Assembly: GCF_000331305.1 (NCBI RefSeq) | Contig: NZ_KB217478.1 | Coordinates: forward strand, 4,552,296-4,616,295 | Length of the DNA stretch: 64,000 nt | Source: Calothrix sp. PCC 7103 | GTDB lineage: Bacteria > Cyanobacteriota > Cyanobacteriia > Cyanobacteriales > Nostocaceae | Reading direction: 5' to 3' | In this document: positions 18,730-28,215 of the stretch, in pieces | Position numbering within the stretch: the stretch's first letter is position 1 | How the letters are laid out: each line of letters begins with the position of its first letter | Position numbers and translations under genes: made by a program | Notes under the pieces: model-generated | What the model saw: the letters and a program-made list of their open reading frames with translations, nothing else | Told to the model about the DNA's origin: nothing | Databases searched by the model: none

Positions 18730-19491
18730 CTAGAAACCTGGTTTCTTACGCTTGGCGCCTGCTATTATACCGGAAGCTACAACCAAAGCAGCAAATGTAC
18801 TAGGTTCCGGTACACTTTGAGTACCTCCACTAACAACTTTGATTTGGTAAGCTAACTGGGAATTTTTGGGTACAGCACCTGTCCAAGAAAATATTGATTG
18901 ACCTGTTAGCTTAAACGGTGAAGTAATATTACTAATTTGAAGATAATCAACATCAAGAACACTAGTTGCTGTTGAAGTTAAATTCTTACCAACCGCTTTA
19001 CCATTTAAAACAAGATTAGTCAGTGCTGATGTGCTGTCTTTAAGTGCAAAGGTTCGTAAGAAAATATTGCTTGCGGCGCCTGTAAATGCTGTGGTGCTAA
19101 GTAACTTGTCGCCTACAGTATAATTTACTACACTGCCATTGTATTCGAGTATGAAATCTACAGGAGTTCCACTTGTCCAAGTGCGGTCTCCTCTAGCAAC
19201 TGGGTCTCCACCTACAAGTTTTCCATTTGCATTCGTAAGCCAAGGACTATTAATTCCTAATTCCCGTTCGCCATTCCCTCCAAAACCATTGTTACCCATT
19301 CGACTTTCTGCAACAAAAGTTTCTGTATACTCTTTCGTTAGGAGCAAATCGTTAAACTGCGTATCAGTCAAACTATCTCTGTTAACGAGGGTAAAAGCGC
19401 TTGCTTGATTTGGCGCCGCTACTACTCCAATTGCTGACAAACTTAAAAGTAACAGTTTCTGCTGATTTAAAAACTTATTTAAACAAATCAT
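18730..19491 (-). CDS. PEP-CTERM sorted exported protein (choice-of-anchor W-like)
   Basis: 253 residues: an N-terminal signal peptide ending near ASA (residue 32), a beta-rich body, then SVPEPSTFAALVVASGIIAG and a basic tail KRKKPGF. This is the VPEP, hydrophobic helix, basic-tail signal read by exosortase. The body (LTDTQFNDLLLTKEYTETFV) resembles choice-of-anchor W proteins. It is probably released or anchored outside the cell. The last codons (RKKPGF and stop) are formed by a copy of the AGAAACC palindromic repeat. Start ATG has AGGA 6 nt upstream. Confidence 0.88.
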   Translation of the reverse strand: MICLNKFLNQQKLLLLSLSAIGVVAAPNQASAFTLVNRDSLTDTQFNDLLLTKEYTETFVAESRMGNNGFGGNGERELGINSPWLTNANGKLVGGDPVARGDRTWTSGTPVDFILEYNGSVVNYTVGDKLLSTTAFTGAASNIFLRTFALKDSTSALTNLVLNGKAVGKNLTSTATSVLDVDYLQISNITSPFKLTGQSIFSWTGAVPKNSQLAYQIKVVSGGTQSVPEPSTFAALVVASGIIAGAKRKKPGF

Positions 19492-19515
19492 TGTTTTCCT
19501 TAGCTATTAAATTCT

Positions 19516-19581
19516 AGAAACCCGGTTTCTAATCAAAACCATCGTTTTATTACAAGATTTCAACAAAGAAACCGGGTTTCT
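19516..19581. repeat. Composite AGAAACC palindromic repeat element, copy 1
   Basis: Two 15-nt palindromes (AGAAACCCGGTTTCT and AGAAACCGGGTTTCT) enclose a ~36-nt interior containing TTTTATTACAAGATTTCAA. The same plan and interior occur near 38.5, 45.8, 19.75 and 62.9 kb. Confidence 0.85.
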
Positions 19582-19745
19582 TATTTCTACAGCTTAAGGA
19601 AAACAGGAAGTGCTGTCGATAAAAAATTCTCTAATTTACTTAATATTTGCTTTGAGATGAAACTATCAATTTTTCATGTATAAATACTTAAATTAGAAAA
19701 ATATTTTATACTCGTAAATCAGGAACTAAAATTGATTTTCTACTT

Positions 19746-19827
19746 AGAAACCGGGTTTCTTTATTAAAATATTGTAATAACAATCACGATTTGTCTGCGA
19801 CAATGAATGCGTAGAAACCCAGTTTCT
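19746..19827. repeat. Composite AGAAACC palindromic repeat element, long form copy 2
   Basis: Outer palindromes AGAAACCGGGTTTCT and AGAAACCCAGTTTCT with a longer interior. The interior contains TTGTAATAA and GATTTGTCTGCGACAATGAA, the latter identical in the copy near 62.95 kb. Confidence 0.85.
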
Positions 19828-19842
19828 TGGGTTAAATGCAAT

Positions 19843-19944
19843 AGGACTTACGCATTTTAACGAAAAACTGTCATTCTGAACGCAGTGAAGCATCTGTGAG
19901 ATGCTTCACTGCGTTCAGCATGACAAAATTTTTGCGTAAGTCCT
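19843..19944. repeat. About 100-bp nearly perfect hairpin element (MITE-like)
   Basis: Outer arms AGGACTTACGCA (19843-19854) and TGCGTAAGTCCT (19933-19944). A second, inner inverted repeat of about 20 bp (GAACGCAGTGAAGCATCT / AGATGCTTCACTGCGTTC) is closed by a 3-nt loop. It has the form of a folded non-autonomous mobile element; similar AGGACTTACGC ends are common in cyanobacterial genomes. No clear target duplication was seen. Confidence 0.8.
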
Positions 19945-20028
19945 GTGCAAAAAATAATGGGTAATTAAAATTCTTAATTACCCACTATGTTTATTTAATT
20001 AAGTAAACTGGTTAACTATGTGCTTCAA

Positions 20029-21327
20029 CTATGCAGGTGTGAGTTCTTTTGCTGGTGTTGGTGCTGCGACTGGTAATGGTTCTGGCTGTTTGATTAAGTC
20101 GATATAGAGTTCACTTAATTGCTCTGCTACACCATCCCAACTGAATTTCTTCTGAACACGAACTTTTGCTGCTACACCTAGTTTTGCACGCCATTCAGGA
20201 TTTTCTAAAATTCGGTCTATTGCTTGTGCAAATACTGGTACATCTTGAGGTGGTGCCAATAAACCTGTTTGTTCGGGAACAACTGTAAACTGAAGTCCAC
20301 CGACATCACTTGCAATTACTGGTGTACCACTAGCCATTGCTTCTATAGCAACTAATCCAAATGGTTCATAATGACTAGGTACGACACATATATCTGCTGC
20401 TGCATAATACGTTGGTAATATTTCTTGACTCAAACGACCAGCAAATGTTGTTATTGAGCGTAATCCTAATTCGTTTACTATTGCTTCAATACGGTCGCGC
20501 TCAATTCCATCGCTTTGTCCAGGTACGCTACCACCACCAATTATTACTCGTAATTTCTCATCTCCGTAAAACTTTGACTCTCGTAACGCGCGTACTAAAG
20601 TCTCGATACCTTTACGCGGGTCAAATCGCCCTACATATAATACTAGTTTTGCATTACTGTCTATTTTTAACGCTGCTCTTGCCTCGTCTCTACCTACCGA
20701 CCCAAAACGTTGAATATCTGTACCACAAGGAATAATATCTATATTTCCTTTTGTGGAAACCAACTGACGCATGTGCGCTTTTTCTTGCGGACTTGTCGCG
20801 ACTACTCGCTCTGCTGTTTCCAATAGCTGACACTCTATGTCTAGTCGATTCGCTGCAATTGGTGGAATATCTTTTTCATCTATTGTTGCGTATTTAACGG
20901 CGCCAAGCGAATGGTAAGTGTGAACTTGTTTACAGCCTATCTTCTTCTTCAATTGCATTCCTACCCAACTTGAAAGCCAGTAGTTTGTATGCACTAATTC
21001 GTAAGTCAGACCGTTTTCTTGCTGGAATTTTAAAAACTTCTCAACAAATTCTGGCAAGTAACCAAACAACTCATCTCGCGGAACAAATTCCAATGGACCA
21101 GCACTAAAACGAATAGTTCGGCAGTTTGGCATGTGTTGAACAATTTCGTCTTGCGCTGCGCTAACTCTGCGCGTATACATATCAACTTGCCATCCTAGTC
21201 GAGCCAGAGCTTCACCTACGTTACGCACGTAAACATTTTGCCCTCCAGCCTCTTCTTTACCGAATTCAATTGCTGGGTCGCCGTGGACTGAAATTAAAGC
21301 GATGCGCCGTTGTGTTTTAGAGTTCAT
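20029..21327 (-). CDS. Sucrose-phosphate-synthase-like GT4 glycosyltransferase
   Basis: About 432 residues from ATG 21327 (MNSKTQRRIALISVHGDPAI); a TTG at 21366 would add 13. The N-terminal domain has the EEAGGQNVYVRNVGEALARL loop typical of cyanobacterial sucrose-phosphate synthase/sucrose synthase relatives. The C-terminal Rossmann domain has YVGRFDPRKGIETLVRAL and the donor-binding EPFGLVAIEAMASGTPVIAS stretch. It probably transfers glucose from a nucleotide sugar; sucrose-6-phosphate synthesis is likely but not certain. There is no phosphatase domain. A proline- and alanine-rich tail of about 20 residues ends the protein. Confidence 0.75.
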   Translation of the reverse strand: MNSKTQRRIALISVHGDPAIEFGKEEAGGQNVYVRNVGEALARLGWQVDMYTRRVSAAQDEIVQHMPNCRTIRFSAGPLEFVPRDELFGYLPEFVEKFLKFQQENGLTYELVHTNYWLSSWVGMQLKKKIGCKQVHTYHSLGAVKYATIDEKDIPPIAANRLDIECQLLETAERVVATSPQEKAHMRQLVSTKGNIDIIPCGTDIQRFGSVGRDEARAALKIDSNAKLVLYVGRFDPRKGIETLVRALRESKFYGDEKLRVIIGGGSVPGQSDGIERDRIEAIVNELGLRSITTFAGRLSQEILPTYYAAADICVVPSHYEPFGLVAIEAMASGTPVIASDVGGLQFTVVPEQTGLLAPPQDVPVFAQAIDRILENPEWRAKLGVAAKVRVQKKFSWDGVAEQLSELYIDLIKQPEPLPVAAPTPAKELTPA

Positions 21328-22372
21328 AGTTAGTTGGTTTTTTATGTTACAGAGGTATATGGGCAACTCACAGAACGAGTTTATTCCTAATACCTCAATC
21401 TGTGGAAAGTTTAGTAATTAACATTGTAATTTACACTGTGTAACTTTTAGATACATCTCCTCATGGAAATAGGCTTTTTTTCGTAAGTATTTGCATTCAA
21501 TTATTTTATACATATCTTAGATTTTGCTTATGATTTCTACAGGTATATCTAAATATAGATATTAGCTCTAATGCCTACTCTACAATGCTTACGCTTATAA
21601 GTAATTACAAATAAGTACAGCTTTCTTGCTAATAAAATTAACATTAAAGCTGTAACCTAAAAAGTTTTTGACTATTCCATTTTACGTATTCCCAAACTGT
21701 CAATAATTTAACGGCATAAATATTCTTTCCGTAATAAATAAATTCTTGAAGTTTGCATTTTCGCTATTTTGTATAACACTAGCATTTTGTTGCTAATTTG
21801 TTAGGGATTATACTAACTGTCAAATCAGTAGATTTTTGTAACAATCAATACAGTTCGTTAAGAAAGTTGACAATTTTGATAACGGATAGATATTTAATAT
21901 TACGCTTTGTAAAAGAAAATTCAATCTGACCTTGGGAATAAATGTATTTGCTTATCTTGCCATTTTTACGGCTGAGTGTTTATATAGTAATCAATTAATA
22001 GTATCTGTATAAAATTAGTATAAAAAATAACCTAATCACGGTGAGTGAATACGTTAGATTTTAATATTGTTCAGTTAATACATGTTGTTTTTGTTTTTAT
22101 GGAACGGGCAAGGATGCCCATTCAACAATAAAAGAGAGTCGCGCGCGTTAGGTTGAATGTAGCGAGTAACGCGCGATGTATGACTATATATATAGATATT
22201 TAGATTTTTTTGAAAATTTTAATTTATGGTTGGACGCCCGATGACGAGCGCTTTCCCAACAACATACTCAAGATTTTGTTCTAATGCAATAAAGCTGTTT
22301 TGCCGTTAGAGAAGATAAAAATTAAAAATCAATAAATTTGGTTTTTAATTTTTAATCTTGCTCTGAAACGAA
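21328..22372. other. 1-kb AT-rich gap with repeats and a terminator
   Basis: No ORF with coding character. It holds a GGGCAAGGATGCCC dispersed repeat (22101-22126), an inverted repeat CGCGCGTTA / TAACGCGCG (22142-22150, 22167-22175) and the RNA-binding protein gene terminator. Bases 21328-22080 show nothing recognisable apart from promoter-like AT-rich sequence; a small RNA cannot be excluded. Confidence 0.5.
22312..22359 (-). terminator. AT-rich terminator after the RNA-binding protein gene
   Basis: Long stem of AAGATAAAAATTAAAAA (22312-22328) against TTTTTAATTTTTAATCTT (22342-22359), 14 nt beyond the stop of the minus-strand gene. It would give a U-rich descending arm on the minus strand. 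Confidence 0.6.
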
Positions 22373-22906
22373 TTAGTTTGTGGTTTGTGCTGCAAGACGT
22401 TGTTTGAGTGTTTCCAACTGAGCTGCCCAACGTGGGTCTGGACGAATTGCATCGGAGTCTCCACCACTTGATGTTGATACGGTTTCTTTTTGACCGCCAC
22501 CACCACGACGTGATTTTTTCGAGCTTTTTCTGCTAGATTCTCGGTTGCTACCACCACCACTATTGCTTACTGGTGCCGCTGGGCTACCACTACTTTCTTT
22601 TCTTTCTTTGACCGGCGCAGCTTGTTGTGGCTGTTCGTCACCCTCTTCACCTTTAGTTCTAGGCAAAGCCTTTTCTAATTTGATGGGAGAATCTTTGAAC
22701 ATCTGACCGTTATATTTCTCAATAATCGCGTCAGCTTGGTCATCATTGTTAACCGTTAAAAAACCGAAACCACGGCATTTACCAGTTTTTCGGTCTTTTA
22801 TCAACTTAGTTGTTACAGCATCGCCTTCAGCAGCAAATACAGCTTGTAAGTCTTGACGGTCAATTTCTTCTTTTGGCAAATTGCCTATGTATAGGCGAAC
22901 AGACAT
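22373..22906 (-). CDS. RRM-domain RNA-binding protein (cyanobacterial Rbp type)
   Basis: 177 residues from ATG 22906, with GGAGG 8 nt upstream. One RNA recognition motif fills residues 1-80, with RNP2 (LYIGNL) and RNP1 (RGFGFLTV). Then comes a low-complexity tail rich in Gly, Ser, Lys and Arg, and a conserved-looking end PDPRWAAQLETLKQRLAAQ. Cyanobacterial Rbp proteins bind mRNA and are often cold-induced or help localise thylakoid-protein mRNAs. The tail is longer than in the short (~100-residue) Rbps and differs from the usual Gly-rich type. Confidence 0.9.
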   Translation of the reverse strand: MSVRLYIGNLPKEEIDRQDLQAVFAAEGDAVTTKLIKDRKTGKCRGFGFLTVNNDDQADAIIEKYNGQMFKDSPIKLEKALPRTKGEEGDEQPQQAAPVKERKESSGSPAAPVSNSGGGSNRESSRKSSKKSRRGGGGQKETVSTSSGGDSDAIRPDPRWAAQLETLKQRLAAQTTN

Positions 22907-23519
22907 GAACAATACCTCCAATCAGAGAATTAATAAAACGTGTGAAGAAACCCGAAGCTTGGCGAGCGGTTATTGATAGATGCGATTTACATCACAACAG
23001 CAACCAATTTTGTACTCAAAAATGTCATCCTATACAATACAGTCTTTCCGCAGAGTGAAGCTTATATAATACAAGAGTGTACAAAGCGCCAAAAATTTCT
23101 TAATTGTAAGAGCCTTTTATTTTACAACTTTCTCAGTGCCACTATAATTCCATTTAATGCTTTTGCTTTTCAATTCAAACACCATTTTTTAGATTATCAT
23201 GCCTTGTTGTGCAAAGCTTGCTCAATGCCTACATTTTCATTACTTTATACAAATATCGTAACATAAATTACATTTTTCCTACCATTGAAGAGCGTGAAAC
23301 AAAAACCAGCCGACTATGGCTGGTCAATTTTATGCTGTGTTGGGGGAATAATGTAGGTGGTTTGGGCATACTAATTGACACTTCTTTAGACTCTTTACTA
23401 ACCAAGTTTATGCACCCAGTTATACTAACCGCATTCGTCATCTTTGAAAAACTCTTTATGAAATTTAACATTATTTACCTAAAAACGCAACAAAAATTTA
23501 CAAATAAATAAATTGCTAA
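22907..23519. other. Intergenic region between rbp and the M48-like gene
   Basis: AT-rich, holding the rbp promoter and 5' leader plus the terminator of the M48-like gene. Two overlapping plus-strand open frames (22973-23511) have no start signal, no domain and phenylalanine/isoleucine-rich translations, so I do not call them genes. Confidence 0.5.
23297..23324 (-). terminator. Terminator of the M48-like gene
   Basis: Read on the minus strand: ACCAGCC, 6-nt loop, GGCTGGT, then TTTTGTTT. It lies about 200 nt beyond the M48-like stop codon. Confidence 0.7.
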
Positions 23520-25733
23520 TTATCCTTTAAGCAAGATGTAGGCGCCCCATGCTTGGAAAGCAACGGCAACAACAGTAGCCCAAATTGGGTGTGTACTATT
23601 GATTGTTTTACCAGTTTGTGTTCTAACCGATTGAATGTCAAGCCAAGGTGTAGCATCTCGTCGTAACCAACCTGTAACAGTGACTTGTCTGCCAATAAAA
23701 TCTTGGGGGTTAACAGGTTGTCCAAATGAAACGTGATGCATTTTAATTAAGGCTGTGTTTGTTTGAAGTATCAAGTCTTGTCCCAAGCTATTACTTACAC
23801 CCCGACGACCGAGTATTTTGCCATGTAGCTTTACTCCATGACTATCAATGCCAATTGCAGCAGGGTTTGTTAGTAAGGCAGGCAAATGCTCGTTAGTTTG
23901 TAATCTCGAAGTTGATTTTAGTTCGGGGAAGTAGGCATTGATTCGGATTAAAGTACCAATACTAAAACCAATGGCAATACAACCAGCAGCGAAGCCCCAA
24001 TCATCATATATCCATTTTAGATTAAGAATTTTCAAAGCGTACAGCGTTTGCCAAACCACCCCAATTAACAACGCAAACGCTAAACCTGTTGGAATTCCCA
24101 GAAACGGGGCTATTTGTAAGCCAAATATTTGCTTTCTCACTTTTATCGCGTTTGTGTTGTCAATGTCTAGTTCCCTATCTAGGCGCCATTTCCCCACAAT
24201 CGCCAATAAACGTTGAATACGGTCGCCAATTAAAGGATGAGTATTATTTACAGTTAACCAGTAACGATAAGGGTTAAGATAATCCCACATTAAAAGAGAT
24301 TCAAACGTTACATACGGTGCAAGACTCCCTAATGTAATACTTTGCTTGAACCCTACTGGCAAACTTATATTCAAACTTTCCAGGTGCCAGTTTGTTTGTT
24401 CTTGCTTTTGAATGTCGTTGGCAATACCATTTGAAATTTTGAGCAAAGCACGGGTTATACCATTTGGGTTGCCAGTAAAGTTAGCAGCAAACAGGTCTGC
24501 ATAATAAAGTCTGACCTGAGATAGTGCAATCACGCATCCAGTACATAAACACCAAACTCCGTAAAGAAAACTTGATATGGCTATATATATATAGCTAACA
24601 AAAGTTATATTCGTCCTGTCTCCCCAAGTCGAAACCAACTGATATAACTTATAAATTGGAATCGTTACTAACAAAACTAGCGACATTACGCTGGCATCCC
24701 AATGAGCAATATGTCCTAATTGCAGTGCTAACATTGCCGCTATTTCATCATCTGTTAGTTGCTGTAAAAGTCCTTGACTTACTACAATACGAGACATAGA
24801 GGGTAAATGCCCGTATGTAAATGCTATTGGCGCCGCAATTGGTAAAAGTTTAATTTTAATATTACCGCGACGTTGCGTATTAAATCTTTTGACAATCCGC
24901 GATGCTTCTTGACTATGCATTTCTAGCACTGTAGCTTCCAGCGACTGTATACCGTACAACGAAGATAATAATTTATCTAGTAACCACGGTGACGTTGCTG
25001 TTAGTAACAAAAATATTACTAGTAAAAACGTTGTTGGGTCTTGGTACAAAAGCTGTATTGGTTCAAGAAATGGCAACCAGACTAAAGTGTTATTTATAGT
25101 TGACGTTATAAAAACGATTATTATCCGTACTACCCAAAACAAAGCTACAAAACTTCCAGCCGTCAATAATCGTAATGGGATTAAATCGAGTTTTTTCTCT
25201 TGCCAAGTTTTTGCACGTCCACTCCGGCGCCAATGAATTGTTGGTAGCTTATTTATTTTAACTGGTACTATACTACTATGTTCATGATTATTTGGTGTAT
25301 TATCTGGTGTAATAATGGTTTCGTTGATATTTGGTTTAGAATCACTAAAATCTTTAAAAGCGACAAAACCTGTGTCCGAATCTTCGATACGCGCGTTAAT
25401 ATCGGTACGATTACGTTTGAGTAACTCTTCTAACGAACGGTTAGCCCATTCTTGAATTTGAGGATTATTACTTTGGGCAAGAATCTCAGAAAGAGTCATG
25501 GCGCCTGCAATATCACCTGTTTTTGCGTATACTACAACTAAACCAATTTGGGCTTGGACTGCACGTTGCGGGTTATCTTCAATTGCAACAGTTTCCAAAA
25601 TGGTTTTAGCTGTTTTCCAATCTTCACTTTTAACAGCTGCTAACCCTGCTTCTAAAGAAGTCTTTGAATCTCTTGACATAACTAGTTCAATATCGTTTGA
25701 AGTTGAAGGATATGGGGAGAATATTCCCCACAT
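23520..25733 (-). CDS. M48-like membrane protein with a degenerate zinc site
   Basis: 737 residues: an N-terminal TPR-like helical part (about 20-115), then several membrane helices (about 190-265, 365-425, 560-620) around an M48-type domain, and a C-terminal soluble part. The expected HEXXH reads ALQLGHIAHWD, so the first His is Leu and the catalytic Glu is Gln. The second motif is YYADLFAANFTGNPNG without the usual Glu. It is therefore probably not an active peptidase. It starts 3 bp after prfC, with AGGGG 6 nt before ATG 25733; an internal ATG at 25679 (MSRDSKTS) is the alternative. Cotranscribed with prfC. Confidence 0.8.
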   Translation of the reverse strand: MWGIFSPYPSTSNDIELVMSRDSKTSLEAGLAAVKSEDWKTAKTILETVAIEDNPQRAVQAQIGLVVVYAKTGDIAGAMTLSEILAQSNNPQIQEWANRSLEELLKRNRTDINARIEDSDTGFVAFKDFSDSKPNINETIITPDNTPNNHEHSSIVPVKINKLPTIHWRRSGRAKTWQEKKLDLIPLRLLTAGSFVALFWVVRIIIVFITSTINNTLVWLPFLEPIQLLYQDPTTFLLVIFLLLTATSPWLLDKLLSSLYGIQSLEATVLEMHSQEASRIVKRFNTQRRGNIKIKLLPIAAPIAFTYGHLPSMSRIVVSQGLLQQLTDDEIAAMLALQLGHIAHWDASVMSLVLLVTIPIYKLYQLVSTWGDRTNITFVSYIYIAISSFLYGVWCLCTGCVIALSQVRLYYADLFAANFTGNPNGITRALLKISNGIANDIQKQEQTNWHLESLNISLPVGFKQSITLGSLAPYVTFESLLMWDYLNPYRYWLTVNNTHPLIGDRIQRLLAIVGKWRLDRELDIDNTNAIKVRKQIFGLQIAPFLGIPTGLAFALLIGVVWQTLYALKILNLKWIYDDWGFAAGCIAIGFSIGTLIRINAYFPELKSTSRLQTNEHLPALLTNPAAIGIDSHGVKLHGKILGRRGVSNSLGQDLILQTNTALIKMHHVSFGQPVNPQDFIGRQVTVTGWLRRDATPWLDIQSVRTQTGKTINSTHPIWATVVAVAFQAWGAYILLKG

Positions 25734-25736
25734 TCA

Positions 25737-27365
25737 TCACCCCTGAACTGATGGTTGTATTGAAGTTACTGGTGCAATTGCACTCAATATTAACTCTGGA
25801 TGGTCGCCTATAAGTTGCTGGCAGTTCCACTCGTTGCGGAATAAAAGGACTGGGCGCCCCATACTATCTTTTACAGTAGTGGTATTAAACAAGCGTCCAA
25901 CTTTTTCAAGTACTTCCCAACCGTTACTAACCCAACGAGCCACACTGTAAGGTAGTACATCAAGAGTAGTTTCTACACCATACTCGTTTTGTAAACGGAA
26001 CTGTACGACCTCAAATTGCAATTGACCAACAGCAGCTAAAATTGGGTCACGTTTGGCTTCATCGGTGGAATACATTATTTGCACTGCTCCTTCTTCACGC
26101 AATTCAGAAACACCTTTTTGAAATTGCTTAAACTTAGAAGGGTTAGGGTTTCGTAGATTTGCAAATAACTCAGGCGAAAAATAGGGTATACCTTCGTATT
26201 CTATTTTTTGTCCAGTATAAATTGTATCTCCAATGGCGAAGACTCCAGGATTATTTAAACCAATTACATCACCTGCATATGCTTCGTCTATAGACTCACG
26301 CTCTTGAGCAAACAACTTTTGTGGACGTGACAACCGCACTGCTTTTCCTGTACGAGCGTGGTTTACCGTCATATCTTTTTCAAACCTACCCGTACAAACT
26401 CGGACGAATGCGATACGGTCACGATGTTTCGGATCCATATTCGCTTGTAATTTAAATACAAATCCTGAGAATTCTGGATAAGTTGGTTCAATAGAGCCAA
26501 TATTACTATCGTGCGAACCTGGTTTTAAAGCATACTCTAGAAAATTTTCTAGAAATAGCTCAACGCCAAAATTGGTCATTGCACTACCGAAAAACACAGG
26601 TGTCATTTTACCCGCATGTACTAAATCTAAATCTAACTCAGGCCCTACTCCATCAAGTAGTTCTAAGTCATTTTTTAATTGGTAGTACAAATCTTGTTCG
26701 AGTAACTCTTCAATACGGTTGTCACCAAGGTCAATAACTGTATCTTGAGCTTCGCGACTACCATGAGCGGTACGTTCAAACAAATGTATTTGCTGTTTAA
26801 AACGGTCGTATACTCCTTTAAACCTATCCCCCATACCAATGGGCCAGTTTACAGCATAAGTTTGTAGACCTAGCTCTTGTTCAATTTCATCGAGTAAATC
26901 TAAGGGTTCGCGTCCTGGACGGTCGAGTTTATTAACAAATGTAAAAATTGGAATTCCACGCAGCTTACAAACCTCAAATAACTTCCGCGTTTGTGGCTCT
27001 AAACCTTTGGCAACATCTATTAACATTACTGCGTTATCAGCAGCCGCTAAGGTTCTATAAGTATCTTCGCTGAAATCTTGGTGTCCTGGTGTATCCAATA
27101 AATTGATTTGACAATTGCTGTACTCAAACTGTAACACTGTTGAGGTAATAGAAATACCCCGTTGTTGTTCCATCGCCATCCAGTCTGATGTTGCTTTACG
27201 TTGCGAACGTCGAGCTTTAACGGCGCCTGCTTCGTGAATAGCACCTCCGTACAGCAAGAGTTTTTCGGTCAGCGTTGTTTTTCCCGCATCAGGGTGAGAA
27301 ATAATCGCAAAATTTCGGCGCCGTTCAACTGCTTGGCTAATTTCTGTCTGAAGTTCAGTTGACAT
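25737..27365 (-). CDS. prfC: Peptide chain release factor 3 (RF3 GTPase)
   Basis: 542 residues. It recycles RF1/RF2 from the ribosome after termination. The GTPase domain has the P-loop [15 protein letters not shown], switch region [26 protein letters not shown] and [10 protein letters not shown]-Tu-like domains follow ([12 protein letters not shown]). The length is near the standard 529. The M48-like gene follows almost directly. A single GGCGCC sits near each end. Confidence 0.97.
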   Translation of the reverse strand: MSTELQTEISQAVERRRNFAIISHPDAGKTTLTEKLLLYGGAIHEAGAVKARRSQRKATSDWMAMEQQRGISITSTVLQFEYSNCQINLLDTPGHQDFSEDTYRTLAAADNAVMLIDVAKGLEPQTRKLFEVCKLRGIPIFTFVNKLDRPGREPLDLLDEIEQELGLQTYAVNWPIGMGDRFKGVYDRFKQQIHLFERTAHGSREAQDTVIDLGDNRIEELLEQDLYYQLKNDLELLDGVGPELDLDLVHAGKMTPVFFGSAMTNFGVELFLENFLEYALKPGSHDSNIGSIEPTYPEFSGFVFKLQANMDPKHRDRIAFVRVCTGRFEKDMTVNHARTGKAVRLSRPQKLFAQERESIDEAYAGDVIGLNNPGVFAIGDTIYTGQKIEYEGIPYFSPELFANLRNPNPSKFKQFQKGVSELREEGAVQIMYSTDEAKRDPILAAVGQLQFEVVQFRLQNEYGVETTLDVLPYSVARWVSNGWEVLEKVGRLFNTTTVKDSMGRPVLLFRNEWNCQQLIGDHPELILSAIAPVTSIQPSVQG

Positions 27366-27550
27366 AAATGTATTTGCTTGACTTTACCTAATTTAATTTA
27401 ACTTTTTTGATTTAAGGCTGAACTTTTAATCTTAAAGCAACAACGCTCATGATAGGGTCTTAATAGCGCGATTCCAATCGATTCTTGACAATCATCGATT
27501 GAAAGAGCATTGCTATATAGACGTTTATAAGGAGATGTGAGGGAGTTAGG

Positions 27551-27892
27551 ATGTACGATACTGATAAACGAAAGGTGCTATCAGCACTATGTCACGGTGC
27601 CATTTTTTTCAGCATGACATTAGTTTCTGTTGCTGTGCCTATTTTTATCACTTTTGTCACCAATGACCCAGTTGTTAGAGAAAATGCCAAAGAATCTATC
27701 AACTTTCATATCAATGTCTGGGTCTATGGATTTATTCTTGGCGTATTGATATCTATGACTTGGGGTATACTAGTCCCTGTTGCGGGTATCGGCTTTATAA
27801 TACATTGGAGTTTAACAGTCTTGGCTTTATTCTATGTTTTGAGCGACACACGCAAACCTTTTCGTTATCCTCTAATATTCCGTTTAGTCTAA
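27551..27892 (+). CDS. DUF4870/Tic20-like small membrane protein
   Basis: 113 residues with three to four hydrophobic helices (about 15-38, 55-75, 75-98). The pattern KRKVLSALCHGAIFFS... NAKESINFHINVWVYG is typical of DUF4870 proteins, distantly related to Tic20. Function unknown. GGAG upstream of the ATG. Monocistronic, between prfC (divergent) and hemB. Confidence 0.75.
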   Translation: MYDTDKRKVLSALCHGAIFFSMTLVSVAVPIFITFVTNDPVVRENAKESINFHINVWVYGFILGVLISMTWGILVPVAGIGFIIHWSLTVLALFYVLSDTRKPFRYPLIFRLV

Positions 27893-28215
27893 AAATCAGA
27901 TTTTGGTATGTCTCAATTGTAACATTTGTCTAGCAATAATTATTGCTCCTTGCCATTGATTTCAAAAGATAATGCTTCAGCTTTGACGACAGGGGCCTGT
28001 TTTGAAAACTTTTAATAACTTTTGCTTGCATTAATTTAGATGAATCGAGTAGGCAATGTAAAATACAAAATTGCCCCACACTACCGGAGCAGCAATAGGG
28101 CAGAGGACAGTTAAGCGCTACATGCTAGTTTGCTTTACTGACGTACAAATCTGCCCTCAGTTTGTGACGCTTTGTTGATTGTCCATTATTCGCTGTTGAG
28201 CATTAATAAAAATTT
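27893..28215 (+). other. Leader region of hemB
   Basis: 323 bp with no ORF. An 8-bp inverted repeat AGGGCAGA (28097-28104) / TCTGCCCT (28150-28157) separated by 45 nt could form a long hairpin in the hemB leader. Otherwise nothing recognised. Confidence 0.4.

Noticed and set aside
22973-23511. Two overlapping plus-strand ORFs (97 and 100 codons) in the rbp/M48 gap
   Set aside because: No ribosome site, low-complexity AT-driven composition, and they overlap a terminator hairpin; no domain is visible.
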